NCBI RefSeq assembly: GCF_007671685.1 | Contig: NZ_VCNL01000002.1 | Span: 806,001-870,000 of the forward strand | From: Halorubrum salsamenti | GTDB taxonomy: Archaea > Halobacteriota > Halobacteria > Halobacteriales > Haloferacaceae | Direction of reading: 5' to 3' | Length of the DNA stretch: 64,000 nt | Shown: in pieces, positions 8,666 to 16,688 of the stretch | Position numbering within the stretch: position 1 is the stretch's first letter | Layout: each line of letters opens with the position of its first letter | The notes under the pieces: generated by a model | Database searches by the model: none | What the model was told of the DNA's origin: nothing | What the model saw: the letters and a program-made list of their open reading frames with translations, nothing else | Translations under genes and position numbers: made by a program

Positions 8666-9805
8666 ATGAATATTGTTGATATCGCGGTGCCGGAGTACGT
8701 CGAGGTCGACGTCAGCGAACGACTCGCCAAGGTCCGGTCCATCTTCGAGCGCGAAAATCCGAAGGGGATCGTCGTCACCGAGGACGGCGAGTACGCGGGC
8801 GTCGTGGGCGAGAAACAGCTCATGCGCTCCCGGATGGAGGACGACACCAAGGTGTCGGCCGTGATGAAGTCGGCGCCGTCGGTCGACCGCCACGAGGACC
8901 TCCGCGAGACCGCCCGCCTGCTCGTCGAGGGCGACGTGAAGATCGCCCCGGTGTACGAGGGCGAGAAGCTCTACGGGATCGTCACCGTCGACCAGATCCT
9001 CGAGGCCGTCCTCGACAGCCTCGACGCGATCACCGTCGGTCAGATCGCGACCGAGGACGTGATCGGGATCAACGAGAAGGACAGCGTCGGGAGCGCGATC
9101 AACCGCCTCCGCGAGAACGGGATCTCTCGACTCCCCGCGCTCGACGAGGACGGCCAGCTCGTCGGCGTCGTGACCACCAACGACATCGTCGAGTTCGTCG
9201 TCCGCGACCAGGAGCGACAGGGCAGCGGCGACCGCGCGGGCGACATCGACCGGATGCTCGACATCCCGGTCTACGACATCATGTCGAGCCCCGTGGTCAC
9301 CGCGACCGCCGACGAGACCGCGGAGGCCGTCGTTCAGCGCATGTTCGACAACAACATCTCCGGGCTGGTCGTCACGCCCAAGGGCGCCGACACCGTCGCC
9401 GGCATGGTGACGAAGACCGACGTGTTGCGCGCGCTCACGTTCACCGAGGAGGACTCGATGGACGTGCAGATCACCAACGTCGAACTGCTGGACACGACCT
9501 CCCGCGAACACATCGTCGAGTCCATCGAGCAGGTCGCGAACAAGTACGCGGACATGCACGTCATCCACGCGCACGTCCGGCTCCACGCCCACAAGGAGAA
9601 GCTCCGCGGCACTCCCCTGATCCAGTGTCAGATCCGCCTCCGCACCAACGAGGGACAGGTCGGCGGCTCCGGCGAGGGGTACGGCGCCGAGCACGCCTTC
9701 CACGTCGCGCTCGACAAGTTGGAGCGCAACGTCTTAGAGATCAAAGGCGTCAACGCCGACGAGGAGTACCGCGGACAGCTCCTCCGCAAGCTCGGCCAGC
9801 TGTAA
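8666..9805 (+). CDS. Four-CBS-domain protein with a C-terminal S30AE/HPF-like domain
   Basis: 379 residues from ATG 8666 (MNIVDIAVPEYVEVDV). Four CBS motifs are visible: near residues 10-55, 70-120 (VSAVMKSAPSVDRHEDL), 125-180 (VGQIATEDVIGINEKDS) and 205-265 (VYDIMSSPVVTATADET). These form two Bateman modules that usually bind adenine nucleotides. The last about 105 residues (VQITNVELLDTTSREHIVES onward, ending in HVALDKLERNVLEIKG) look like a ribosome hibernation/S30AE fold. It could be an energy-sensing ribosome-silencing factor, since CBS proteins have been reported on hibernating archaeal ribosomes. The domain call is by eye. Confidence 0.8.
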   Translation: MNIVDIAVPEYVEVDVSERLAKVRSIFERENPKGIVVTEDGEYAGVVGEKQLMRSRMEDDTKVSAVMKSAPSVDRHEDLRETARLLVEGDVKIAPVYEGEKLYGIVTVDQILEAVLDSLDAITVGQIATEDVIGINEKDSVGSAINRLRENGISRLPALDEDGQLVGVVTTNDIVEFVVRDQERQGSGDRAGDIDRMLDIPVYDIMSSPVVTATADETAEAVVQRMFDNNISGLVVTPKGADTVAGMVTKTDVLRALTFTEEDSMDVQITNVELLDTTSREHIVESIEQVANKYADMHVIHAHVRLHAHKEKLRGTPLIQCQIRLRTNEGQVGGSGEGYGAEHAFHVALDKLERNVLEIKGVNADEEYRGQLLRKLGQL

Positions 9806-9962
9806 GGCGATAGCGCCCGACGCGACGGCATCGGTTCCGTCGCCGTCGACCGGCTCCGACCGTTTCGTCGCGGCGGCTCCCGCTTCCGCCTCCGTCTTCG
9901 CCCTCATTTTCGCCGCTATTTCCTCTCCGCGTCGTCCGCATCCGGTTCGCCACGCGCGACGC

Positions 9963-10670
9963 TTACGCGTCCGTGCCTTCGGCGAGTCCGTCGGCGACGA
10001 TCCGGAAGGTGGCGGTGTCGCCCGCGGGCTTCGAGCGGTGCTTTTCGAGGGTCGCACGCCGGTTCCCGCCGCGAAATCGGTCGACGCGGAGGATTGCACC
10101 GGTCCAGTGGTTGAGGGTGTTGCCGCCGAGCGCGCGGTCGCGGTCACTGTCGGGATCGGTGAACACCTGGTTCGTGATGACGACGGCGATCTCGTGTCGC
10201 CGAGCCAGAGACAGGAGGTGCGTCACCTGCTTTGCGACCTTGCGGAGCGACTGGCCGCCCTCGGTGTCGCCGGCGCGCTCCAGTCGGTAAAAGCCCGTCG
10301 CGGAGTCCAACACGATCAGCTCGACCTCCTCGGCGAGCTCCTCGGCGTCGCGGACGGCCTCGCGCTGGTCGTCGAAGTCGTACGCCTCCGAGATCACCAG
10401 CCGCGAGGCGATCTCCTCGACCGTCTCGTCGGCGTCGGGACGGTCGGCTCGCCCCGCGGCCATCTGCTCGAACCGATCGATGGAGAGCCCCTCGGTGTCG
10501 ACGTAGAGGGCGCGGTCGCCGCCGGCCGCGACTTCGACGGCCGCGGCGAGCGCGAGGTTCGTCTTACCGGCCGCGGGCGGGCCGTACACCTGCGTGACGA
10601 CCCCGCGCTCGAACCCCCCGCCCAACAGGTCGTCGACCGGCTGACAGCCGGTCGGGATCGGATCGCTCAC
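9963..10670 (-). CDS. radB: DNA repair and recombination protein RadB
   Basis: 235 residues, the RadB length: a RecA-fold recombinase paralogue of RadA without the N-terminal helix-hairpin-helix domain. Walker A is GPPAAGKT at 30-37 and Walker B is VELIVLDSATG near 112-122. RadB helps RadA in homologous recombination in euryarchaea. The start is a GTG at 10668-10670, with an ATTTAAAT box at 10696-10703 placing the transcript start almost on it. Confidence 0.93.
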   Translation of the reverse strand: MSDPIPTGCQPVDDLLGGGFERGVVTQVYGPPAAGKTNLALAAAVEVAAGGDRALYVDTEGLSIDRFEQMAAGRADRPDADETVEEIASRLVISEAYDFDDQREAVRDAEELAEEVELIVLDSATGFYRLERAGDTEGGQSLRKVAKQVTHLLSLARRHEIAVVITNQVFTDPDSDRDRALGGNTLNHWTGAILRVDRFRGGNRRATLEKHRSKPAGDTATFRIVADGLAEGTDA

Positions 10671-10771
10671 TGACGAGGGGTTCGCTCGCGCTCGTATTTA
10701 AATGGTCGATCGCGGAGAGGACGGGACGATACGCGTCGCCCGTCAGAGGAAGCGCCGTCGCTCGTCGAGAG

Positions 10772-10778
10772 TTTATAA
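10772..10778 (+). promoter_or_regulatory. TTTATAA element without an assigned gene
   Basis: TTTATAAG in the radB-csp spacer with an ATG (10796) about 22 nt downstream on the plus strand. The frame from that ATG runs antisense through the cold-shock gene and does not look like a protein. The box may drive an antisense or small RNA, or be fortuitous. Confidence 0.3.
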
Positions 10779-10867
10779 GTGTGAAAGAAACGGAGATGGC
10801 GTCGATCACGTCGAGCGACAGCCGAGATCCGGTGGTGCGTGCGGACGCGGTGTCCGCGACAGAATCG

Positions 10868-11074
10868 TTAGTTGCGCGTCAGGTTCGTCGCTCGGGGTCC
10901 CTTGGGGGACGACTCGATGTCGAATTCCACTTCCTGACCCTCCTCGAGGTCCGGGCCGCCGACGTCTTCCATGTGGAAGAACACGTCTTCGTCGTCGTCG
11001 AGGTCGCCGTCGTCAGTCGAGATGAAACCGTAGCCGCCAGTGTCGTTGAAGAAGTCAACCTTACCGTTTGCCAT
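10868..11074 (-). CDS. cspA: Cold-shock domain protein
   Basis: 68 residues: one complete cold-shock OB fold. RNA-binding motifs are GYGFI (14-18) and VFFH (31-34), after KVDFFND. It binds single-stranded RNA or DNA and helps translation or RNA folding. It is more acidic than bacterial CspA (DDGDLDDDED loop), as expected for a high-salt cytoplasm. ATG 11074. The gene is monocistronic and divergent from the Sco operon. Confidence 0.93.
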   Translation of the reverse strand: MANGKVDFFNDTGGYGFISTDDGDLDDDEDVFFHMEDVGGPDLEEGQEVEFDIESSPKGPRATNLTRN

Positions 11075-11245
11075 TGCAAACAAACGTACTGCCCGTTCGG
11101 GGATAACCCTTGCGAGGGTCACGGTACCACGACCGTCTCGAGACGGGGTCACACCCGCCCGGAGACGCGATCGCGCGCCTGTGTTCAGCGCGTGCCATCA
11201 GCCGCGGGGTTCATTTACGAGCGACCACGTAAGTCGGACAACGAC

Positions 11246-11941
11246 ATGGAACGCCGCCACTTCCTCCGCTCGCTCGCCGCCACCGGCGTCGTCGCCGGCA
11301 CGACCGCTACGGCCGGCTGTACCGGAGTCCTCGGCGGCTCCGGCGCCGAGGGAACGGTTCTCGGTCCGCCGGAACAGACCCGGGGCGACCCGGTCCACCC
11401 GATTCACGGCGACGAGATGCCCGAGTTCAGCGTCCCCGATCCGATCACGGGCGAAGAGATATCGACGGCGCAGTTCGAGGACGAACGCGCGTTCCTGTGG
11501 ACCTCCTTCTACACGAACTGCCCCGACGGCGTCTGTCCGGCGCTGATCCTCCGACTCCGGCGGGTTCAGGAGGTCGCCGCCGAGGAGGGATTCGGCGACG
11601 AGGCCGCGTTCCTGCCGCTCACGTTCGATCCCGAGCGCGATACCGAGGAAGTCCTCCGCGAGTACGCCAGCGAACGCGGAGTCGACCTCGACGCCGGCAA
11701 CTGGCACTTCCTCCGACCCGAGAGCTACGAGGCGGGCGTGGAGCTGATGGACGAGAACTTCGGACTCAAGATCGAGAAGACGAACGGGTCAGAGTACGAG
11801 AACTTGGAGTACGCGTTCCCGCACTACGGGCTGATCCTCCTCGTCAACAAACGGGGGATCGTCGAGCGGGCGTACCCGCGCGGCCCGGCAACCGACGTCG
11901 AACGGATCGTCGACGACTTCCGGCGGGTGGTCACGGCGTGA
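11246..11941 (+). CDS. Sco1/SenC-family thiol-redox copper chaperone, Tat lipoprotein
   Basis: 231 residues from ATG 11246. The N-terminus RRHFLRSLAATG... with TAGC at 22-25 is a twin-arginine signal with a lipobox (Cys25), so it should be exported folded and lipid-anchored outside the membrane. The Sco redox pair is Cys92 and Cys97 (NCPDGVCPAL) with conserved His193 (FPHYG). Bacterial Sco has CxxxC; here one extra residue gives CxxxxC. Sco proteins mature the CuA site of terminal oxidases. It is the first gene of a three-gene operon with a TlpA-like protein and CcdA. Confidence 0.85.
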   Translation: MERRHFLRSLAATGVVAGTTATAGCTGVLGGSGAEGTVLGPPEQTRGDPVHPIHGDEMPEFSVPDPITGEEISTAQFEDERAFLWTSFYTNCPDGVCPALILRLRRVQEVAAEEGFGDEAAFLPLTFDPERDTEEVLREYASERGVDLDAGNWHFLRPESYEAGVELMDENFGLKIEKTNGSEYENLEYAFPHYGLILLVNKRGIVERAYPRGPATDVERIVDDFRRVVTA

Positions 11942-12507
11942 GGCGACGGCACCTGCTGGCCGGGCTCGCGAGCGTCGGGGTTCTCGGCGGAGCGGGCGCC
12001 GTCGCGACCGGCGGGGTACCAGACGCGATCGGCGGCGACCCCGCCGGGAGTCAAACCAGCGGTGACGAACCGGAGCCGATCGAGCCGGTGACGCTCGACA
12101 CCATCGAGGCACCGGGTAGCCGCGACGGCGAGGTAACGCTACCCGCCCCCGACCGGCCGACGTTCGTCGACTTCTTCGGGACGTGGTGTCCCCCCTGCGC
12201 CGAGCAGATGCCGGCCCTCGCGGAGGCCCACGATCGGATCGGCGACGAGGTGTTATTCGTCTCAGTGACGACACAGGATGTCGGTGATGCGGTCAGTGAG
12301 GAGACGATCGTCGACTGGTGGTCGGAACACGACGGGGACTGGCTCGTCGCGGCCGACGTGACGGCTGAACTCGCGTCGCGGTTTCCGATCGGCAGCTACC
12401 CGAGCGCGCGGGCCATGGACGCCTCGGGACGCGTCCGCTGGGCCACCTCCGGGACGCACACCACGGAGGAGTTCGTCGCCGGCATCGAGAAGGCACTCGA
12501 CCGATGA
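11938..12507 (+). CDS. TlpA-like extracytoplasmic thioredoxin
   Basis: 189 residues starting at GTG 11938, overlapping the Sco stop by GTGA. The N-terminus MRRRHLLAGLASVGVLGG is a Tat-type signal or anchor. The thioredoxin domain carries FFGTWCPPCAEQMPAL with the active pair Cys84 and Cys87. A cis-proline segment (GSYPSARAMD) follows. It would reduce disulfides of exported proteins, plausibly the neighbouring Sco or apocytochromes, using electrons from CcdA downstream. Confidence 0.87.
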   Translation: MRRRHLLAGLASVGVLGGAGAVATGGVPDAIGGDPAGSQTSGDEPEPIEPVTLDTIEAPGSRDGEVTLPAPDRPTFVDFFGTWCPPCAEQMPALAEAHDRIGDEVLFVSVTTQDVGDAVSEETIVDWWSEHDGDWLVAADVTAELASRFPIGSYPSARAMDASGRVRWATSGTHTTEEFVAGIEKALDR

Positions 12508-12523
12508 AGCGGCAGGTCGACAG

Positions 12524-13189
12524 ATGACCGACGTCTCGCTCGCGACCAACGTCCCGTTCGCCGTGACCGCGGGGGTCGCGACGTTCTTCTCCCCGTGCGC
12601 GTACCCGCTGTTGCCGGGGTACGTCGGATTCTACGTGAACTCCGTCGACGCCGATTCCGCGTCGGTCCTCGGGGCGGGCGTTCGCGGCGTCGCCGCCGCG
12701 GTCGGCGTGTTGGCGACGTTCGCGCTGCTGGCCGGCGCCACCGTCCGGGTGGGCTACTCGACGCTGTCGAACATCACCGTCTTCGAGACGCTCGTCGGCG
12801 CGTTGCTCATCGTCTTCGGGCTGCTCGTGGTGTCCGGGCGTGCCCCGTCGATCTCGGTGCCGCTGCCGAAGCGACGGACCGGCGTGTTCGGGTTCGGCCT
12901 GTTCGGCTCGGGGTACGCGCTGGCCGGTGCCGGCTGCGTGGCGCCGGTGTTCCTCGGCGTCGTGGCCCGTGCGATCTCGCTCCCGTCAGAGGCGGCGCTC
13001 CTCGTCCTCTCGGTGTACGCCGGCACCGTCGCCGTCCTCATGGCCGCGACGACCGTCGCGACGGGCGTAGGGCTCATCAGCAACGCCAATCGGGTGATGA
13101 CCCACGCCGACACGCTGAAGCGGTTCGCGGGCGCGGTGATGGTCGCCGCGGGCGTCGGACAGCTGTACCTCTCGCTCGTCGTGTACTGA
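12524..13189 (+). CDS. ccdA: CcdA/DsbD-type transmembrane electron carrier
   Basis: 221 residues with six predicted membrane helices. The two cysteines of the family are Cys25 (FFSPCAYPLLPGY) in helix 1 and the one in AGAGCVAPVFLG in helix 4. CcdA moves reducing power from cytoplasmic thioredoxin across the membrane to TlpA-like proteins. It lies 16 nt after the TlpA-like gene, completing a Sco-TlpA-CcdA module for cytochrome oxidase and haem protein assembly. Confidence 0.9.
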   Translation: MTDVSLATNVPFAVTAGVATFFSPCAYPLLPGYVGFYVNSVDADSASVLGAGVRGVAAAVGVLATFALLAGATVRVGYSTLSNITVFETLVGALLIVFGLLVVSGRAPSISVPLPKRRTGVFGFGLFGSGYALAGAGCVAPVFLGVVARAISLPSEAALLVLSVYAGTVAVLMAATTVATGVGLISNANRVMTHADTLKRFAGAVMVAAGVGQLYLSLVVY

Positions 13190-13211
13190 CCGACGGCGGC
13201 GCCGTCCGACC

Positions 13212-13230
13212 CGTGGGGAGATCCCCCACG
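13212..13230 (+). terminator. Hairpin after ccdA
   Basis: A 7-bp perfect stem (CGTGGGG / CCCCACG) with a 5-nt loop, 22 nt after the ccdA stop. A T-rich tract follows only loosely (CATTCTT). It may mark the end of the redox operon or act in RNA stability. Confidence 0.4.
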
Positions 13231-13278
13231 CCTCCCGTACATTCTTAAACTACACCGCGGAATTTCCCCACAGCCGAA

Positions 13279-13291
13279 CCGAACGGTTCGG
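13279..13291. promoter_or_regulatory. 13-nt palindrome CCGAACGGTTCGG before the AIM24 gene
   Basis: The palindrome is perfect (6-bp arms, central G) and sits just after the transcript start predicted from the TTAAAC box at 13245-13250. It is a candidate operator or 5' UTR hairpin; no regulator is known. Confidence 0.35.
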
Positions 13292-13301
13292 TCCCCGCAA
13301 C

Positions 13302-13958
13302 ATGAATCTCGATCAGTTCACCGCCGAGAACGCACCGACAGCGAGCGACGAGCCGTTCCAGCGCGAGAACAGCTACACCTTAGACGTCGACGTCGACGGC
13401 ACCGTGATGGCGAAGGCCGGGTCCATGGTCGCGTACACGGGCGACGTCTCGTTCACCGGGAAGGCATCGGCCGAAGGGGGGATCAAGGGATTCCTCAAAG
13501 AGGCGACGACGGGCGAGGGAACCCCCATCATGGCCGTCGAGGGCGAGGGTCACGTCTACTTCGCGGACGACGGCAAGAAGGTACAGGTCGTCGAGCTCGG
13601 TGCCGGCGAGTCGATCACGGTCAACGGCGAGGACGTGCTCGCGTTCGAGGAGTCGCTCTCGTACGAGATCAGCACCATCGACAGCCTCGCGGGAGCGCTC
13701 GCGGGCGGCTTCAGCAACGTCTACCTCGAGGGGCCGGGCTACGTGGCGCTCACCACCCACGGCGACCCGATCGTCTTGGAACCGCCTGTCGCGACCGATC
13801 CGAGCGCGACCGTCGCGTGGGGCGGTACCTCCCCGAACGTGGAGGTCAACCGGAGCCTCTCGGACATGATCGGACAGGAATCCGGCGAGCGCTACCAGAT
13901 GCGGTTCGACGGACCGGACGGGTTCGTCGTGGTCCAGCCGCGCGAGGAACACGTCTGA
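13302..13958 (+). CDS. AIM24 family protein
   Basis: 218 residues, the typical length. The all-beta double-stranded helix of this family is suggested by Gly-rich repeated strands (YTLDVDVDGTVMAKAGSMVA, GEGHVYFADDG, GFSNVYLEGPGYVALTTHG). In yeast AIM24 is mitochondrial and affects inner-membrane organisation. Prokaryotic members (TIGR00266) have no settled role. It has its own promoter (TTAAAC near 13247), so it is likely monocistronic. Confidence 0.88.
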   Translation: MNLDQFTAENAPTASDEPFQRENSYTLDVDVDGTVMAKAGSMVAYTGDVSFTGKASAEGGIKGFLKEATTGEGTPIMAVEGEGHVYFADDGKKVQVVELGAGESITVNGEDVLAFEESLSYEISTIDSLAGALAGGFSNVYLEGPGYVALTTHGDPIVLEPPVATDPSATVAWGGTSPNVEVNRSLSDMIGQESGERYQMRFDGPDGFVVVQPREEHV

Positions 13959-14079
13959 CCGGCTCGCTCCGCGTTCCCCGTCTTCCTCGCGCCCCGTCTC
14001 CATGCGCTTCGTCCTGCGCTCTCCCGTCTCCCCGCGCCGACGGCTATCTTTTTGTCTCAGGCCTCCAAGCCGCCGATCG

Positions 14080-14268
14080 ATGGACGAGCGCGCCGAGCCC
14101 GACGACTCCCCGGACGAGCCGGATCCGACTCGGAATGAGGAGACGGAGAGCGACTCCGCCGCGAACGGCGACGGTACCGAGGACTCGTCCGGCGCGCTCG
14201 CACGGGCCAGAACGGTCGGCGCCGAAGCAGTCGGTGCCGTCGTCGATGCCGTGCTCGACGCGCTATGA
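14080..14268 (+). CDS. Short acidic hypothetical protein
   Basis: 62 residues: an acidic, disordered N-terminus (MDERAEPDDSPDEPDPTRNE) and a short amphipathic helix at the C-terminus (ARTVGAEAVGAVVDAVLDAL). Its stop overlaps the start of the glycerophosphodiesterase by ATGA, which supports translation. No relatives with a known function come to mind. The helix might bind a membrane or the partner enzyme. Confidence 0.55.
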   Translation: MDERAEPDDSPDEPDPTRNEETESDSAANGDGTEDSSGALARARTVGAEAVGAVVDAVLDAL

Positions 14269-15104
14269 CCCGGATCACAGACGGCGAACCGCTCTTATTC
14301 GCCCACCGCGGATTCGCCGGGGAGAACCCCGAGAACACCGTCGCGGCGGTCGAAGCGGCCGCGGGCGTCGACGGGACCGACGGGGTCGAGATCGACGTGG
14401 TCCCAACCGCCGACGGCGACCCGGTCGTCTTCCACGACGCGCTCCTGTCCGGTCGCGGCGGCCCTCCCGGCGCGTCCGACGACCGCGGGCTCACCGACGC
14501 TACTGGGGTCGTCTGGGAGACCGACACCGCGACCGTCACCGCGGCCGAGGTGCTTGACAGCGGGGAGACCGTGCCGCTTCTCGGCGACCTCCTCGACGCG
14601 ATCCCCTCTCGGGTCGGCGTGAACGTAGAGCTCAAGAACCCCGGACGGGACCGCTCTGCGCTCCGACCCGACGAGGCGCTGGCTCCGGACGCGCTGGCGG
14701 AGCAACGAGCGGTCTGGCGTCCGTTTGTCGAACGAGTGTTGACAATTGTCGAGGGACGGAAAAACGACCTGCTGATCTCGTCGTTCCACGAGGCCGCGCT
14801 CGCCGCGACGCGGGAGCTGTCCGAAATTGCTGTCGCGCCGCTGTTTTCGGAGTCGGTCGAGGACGCGCTAGCGATCGCCCGGCGGTACGACGCGGCCGCC
14901 GTGCATCCCCCGATCGATGCGATTCGGGGAACGCCGTTCTTCGACCCGTCCCGGTTCGGCGACCGTCTCCTCGTCGACGCCGCGCACGACGCGGGGCGCG
15001 CGGTGAACGTCTGGACGGTCGAGACGTGGTTCGAGGCCGACCGGCTCGCGGCGGCCGGCGTCGACGGGGTGATCGCCGACTACTCGACCCTCGAAAAGCG
15101 CTGA
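14265..15104 (+). CDS. ugpQ: Glycerophosphodiester phosphodiesterase
   Basis: 279 residues. GDPD signatures: LLFAHRGFAGENPENT with His14 and Glu24, VEIDVVPTADGDPVVFHD with Glu and Asp metal ligands and the second catalytic His, and VNVELKNP. It hydrolyses glycerophosphodiesters to glycerol-3-phosphate (or its archaeal stereoisomer) and an alcohol. There is no signal peptide, so it is probably cytosolic and works in lipid head-group turnover. Cotranscribed with the short acidic protein upstream. Confidence 0.9.
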   Translation: MTRITDGEPLLFAHRGFAGENPENTVAAVEAAAGVDGTDGVEIDVVPTADGDPVVFHDALLSGRGGPPGASDDRGLTDATGVVWETDTATVTAAEVLDSGETVPLLGDLLDAIPSRVGVNVELKNPGRDRSALRPDEALAPDALAEQRAVWRPFVERVLTIVEGRKNDLLISSFHEAALAATRELSEIAVAPLFSESVEDALAIARRYDAAAVHPPIDAIRGTPFFDPSRFGDRLLVDAAHDAGRAVNVWTVETWFEADRLAAAGVDGVIADYSTLEKR

Positions 15105-15134
15105 AAACGAGAGCCGATCGTCGCTCGTTTCCGC

Positions 15135-16490
15135 CTACCGCGCCGCCAGCCAGTCCGCGAAGCTTCCGGTGAGGAAGTCGGCGTAGTCGACGATCCCGAG
15201 GTACAGCGAGACGACGACGACGATCACGATCGGGATCCGGACCGCCCAGATCCACGCGTCGCCGAGGCCGCCGATGTCGGCGATGCCCTTCCGGAGTTCC
15301 TCGCGGGCGATGTCCGGGATCACCCACCCGACGAACAGCGAGAGCAGTAGCGAGCCGAGGACGAGCAGTATTCCGTCCGCGAGCAGGTCGTACAGGTCGA
15401 GGAAGATCAGGTCGATCGTCACCGGCACGCCGAGCAGGAAGACGGCGACGCCCAGCGCGACCGACGCCGGAATCCGAGCGACGCCGACCTCGTCGATCAG
15501 GTAGGAGACGAGCACTTCGAGGATGCTGATCGCAGACGAGAGCGCGGCGATGCCGACCATGCCGAAGAACACGACGCCGATGGCTCGGCCGCCGGGGATC
15601 CCAGCGAACGCCGAGGTGAGACTCACGAAGATCGCGCCCGGGCCACCCGTGCCCGGCTCGATCCCGACGGTGAAGAGGACGGGGAAGACGACGAAGCCGA
15701 CGAGGACGGCGACGAGCGTATCGAGAGCGGCGATAATGCCGGCGTCTGACGCCAGATTCCGGTCCTCACCGAGGTAGGAGGCGTAGGTGATCATCACGCC
15801 CATCCCGAGCGAGAGGGTGAAGAAGGCCTGTCCGGCGGCGGCGGGCAGGATCTCGGTCCAGTTCGCCGCGATCGTCCCGAAATCCGGCGAGAGGTAGTAA
15901 CTGTACGCCGCACTCGCGCCGTCGAGGGTGAATCCGTAGACGGCCAGCCCCAGGAGCAACAGGAGGATGGCGGGGACCATCACCTTCACGCTCAGCTCGA
16001 TGCCGCGCCTGACGCCGGCGGCGATGATGCCGATGACGAGCGTCATGAACACGGCGTGGAAGAGGAGCGTGTCGAGGCCGGTCGAGACCGTCCCGAACAG
16101 CGCGCTCGCCTCGGCCGGATCGGTGATCGTGAACCCTTCGGTGAGGCCGATGAGGGTGTATCGGAGGAACCACCCGGCGACGACGCTGTAGTACGAGAGG
16201 ATTATGAAGCCGGTGACGACGAACAGCCAGCCGACGTACGACCACGCGCCGCTACCGAGTTCCCGGAGCGCGCCGACGGGGTTCCGGTCGGTCCGACGGC
16301 CGATCACGAACTCGACGAGGATCGCCGGGAACCCGATCAGCGCGACGAACGCCAGATAGGTGATCAGAAACGACGATCCGCCGTACTGGCCGGTGATGAA
16401 GGGGAACCGCCAGATGTTCCCCAGCCCGACCGCGCTGCCGACCGCGGCGAGAATGAATCCCGCCCGCGTTGCCCATGTCTCGCGTGCCAT
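15135..16490 (-). CDS. Sodium-dependent neurotransmitter:sodium symporter (NSS) family transporter
   Basis: 451 residues and about 11-12 membrane helices. It starts MARETWATRAGFILAAVGSA and continues with the hallmark GLGNIWRFPF segment of helix 1, which holds the sodium sites in LeuT-type transporters. Family members import amino acids or similar solutes with sodium. The last helices include an LVGWVIP-type segment and a charged loop. ATG 16490 follows a minus-strand TTTTTACG box at 16518-16525. Confidence 0.92.
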   Translation of the reverse strand: MARETWATRAGFILAAVGSAVGLGNIWRFPFITGQYGGSSFLITYLAFVALIGFPAILVEFVIGRRTDRNPVGALRELGSGAWSYVGWLFVVTGFIILSYYSVVAGWFLRYTLIGLTEGFTITDPAEASALFGTVSTGLDTLLFHAVFMTLVIGIIAAGVRRGIELSVKVMVPAILLLLLGLAVYGFTLDGASAAYSYYLSPDFGTIAANWTEILPAAAGQAFFTLSLGMGVMITYASYLGEDRNLASDAGIIAALDTLVAVLVGFVVFPVLFTVGIEPGTGGPGAIFVSLTSAFAGIPGGRAIGVVFFGMVGIAALSSAISILEVLVSYLIDEVGVARIPASVALGVAVFLLGVPVTIDLIFLDLYDLLADGILLVLGSLLLSLFVGWVIPDIAREELRKGIADIGGLGDAWIWAVRIPIVIVVVVSLYLGIVDYADFLTGSFADWLAAR

Positions 16491-16658
16491 TTGTGTGCAA
16501 GATTGAAACCTCGGACCCCGTAAAAACGTGTCTCTCCGCCGCCCTAACCAGTAATCATCAAACATGATCAATCGGTCACCGGGGCAGCAGCGAGGGCGTT
16601 TCGGTGTCTCGCGTCAGCGCCGACGCCGGTGTCGCGACGTCCCGTCGGGGACCGTGAA

Positions 16659-16664
16659 TTTAAT
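16659..16664 (+). promoter_or_regulatory. TATA box of the flavoprotein gene at 16689
   Basis: TTTAAT centred 27 nt before ATG 16689; supports a leaderless start and excludes the earlier in-frame ATG. Confidence 0.6.
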
Positions 16665-16688
16665 AGCCGGACAGCAACCTCACGGGGT

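Noticed and set aside
10796-11241. Plus-strand ORF from ATG 10796 across the cold-shock gene into the Sco leader
   Set aside because: Its sequence is the mirror of csp codons, with no family resemblance. Sco's own ATG with Tat signal is better.
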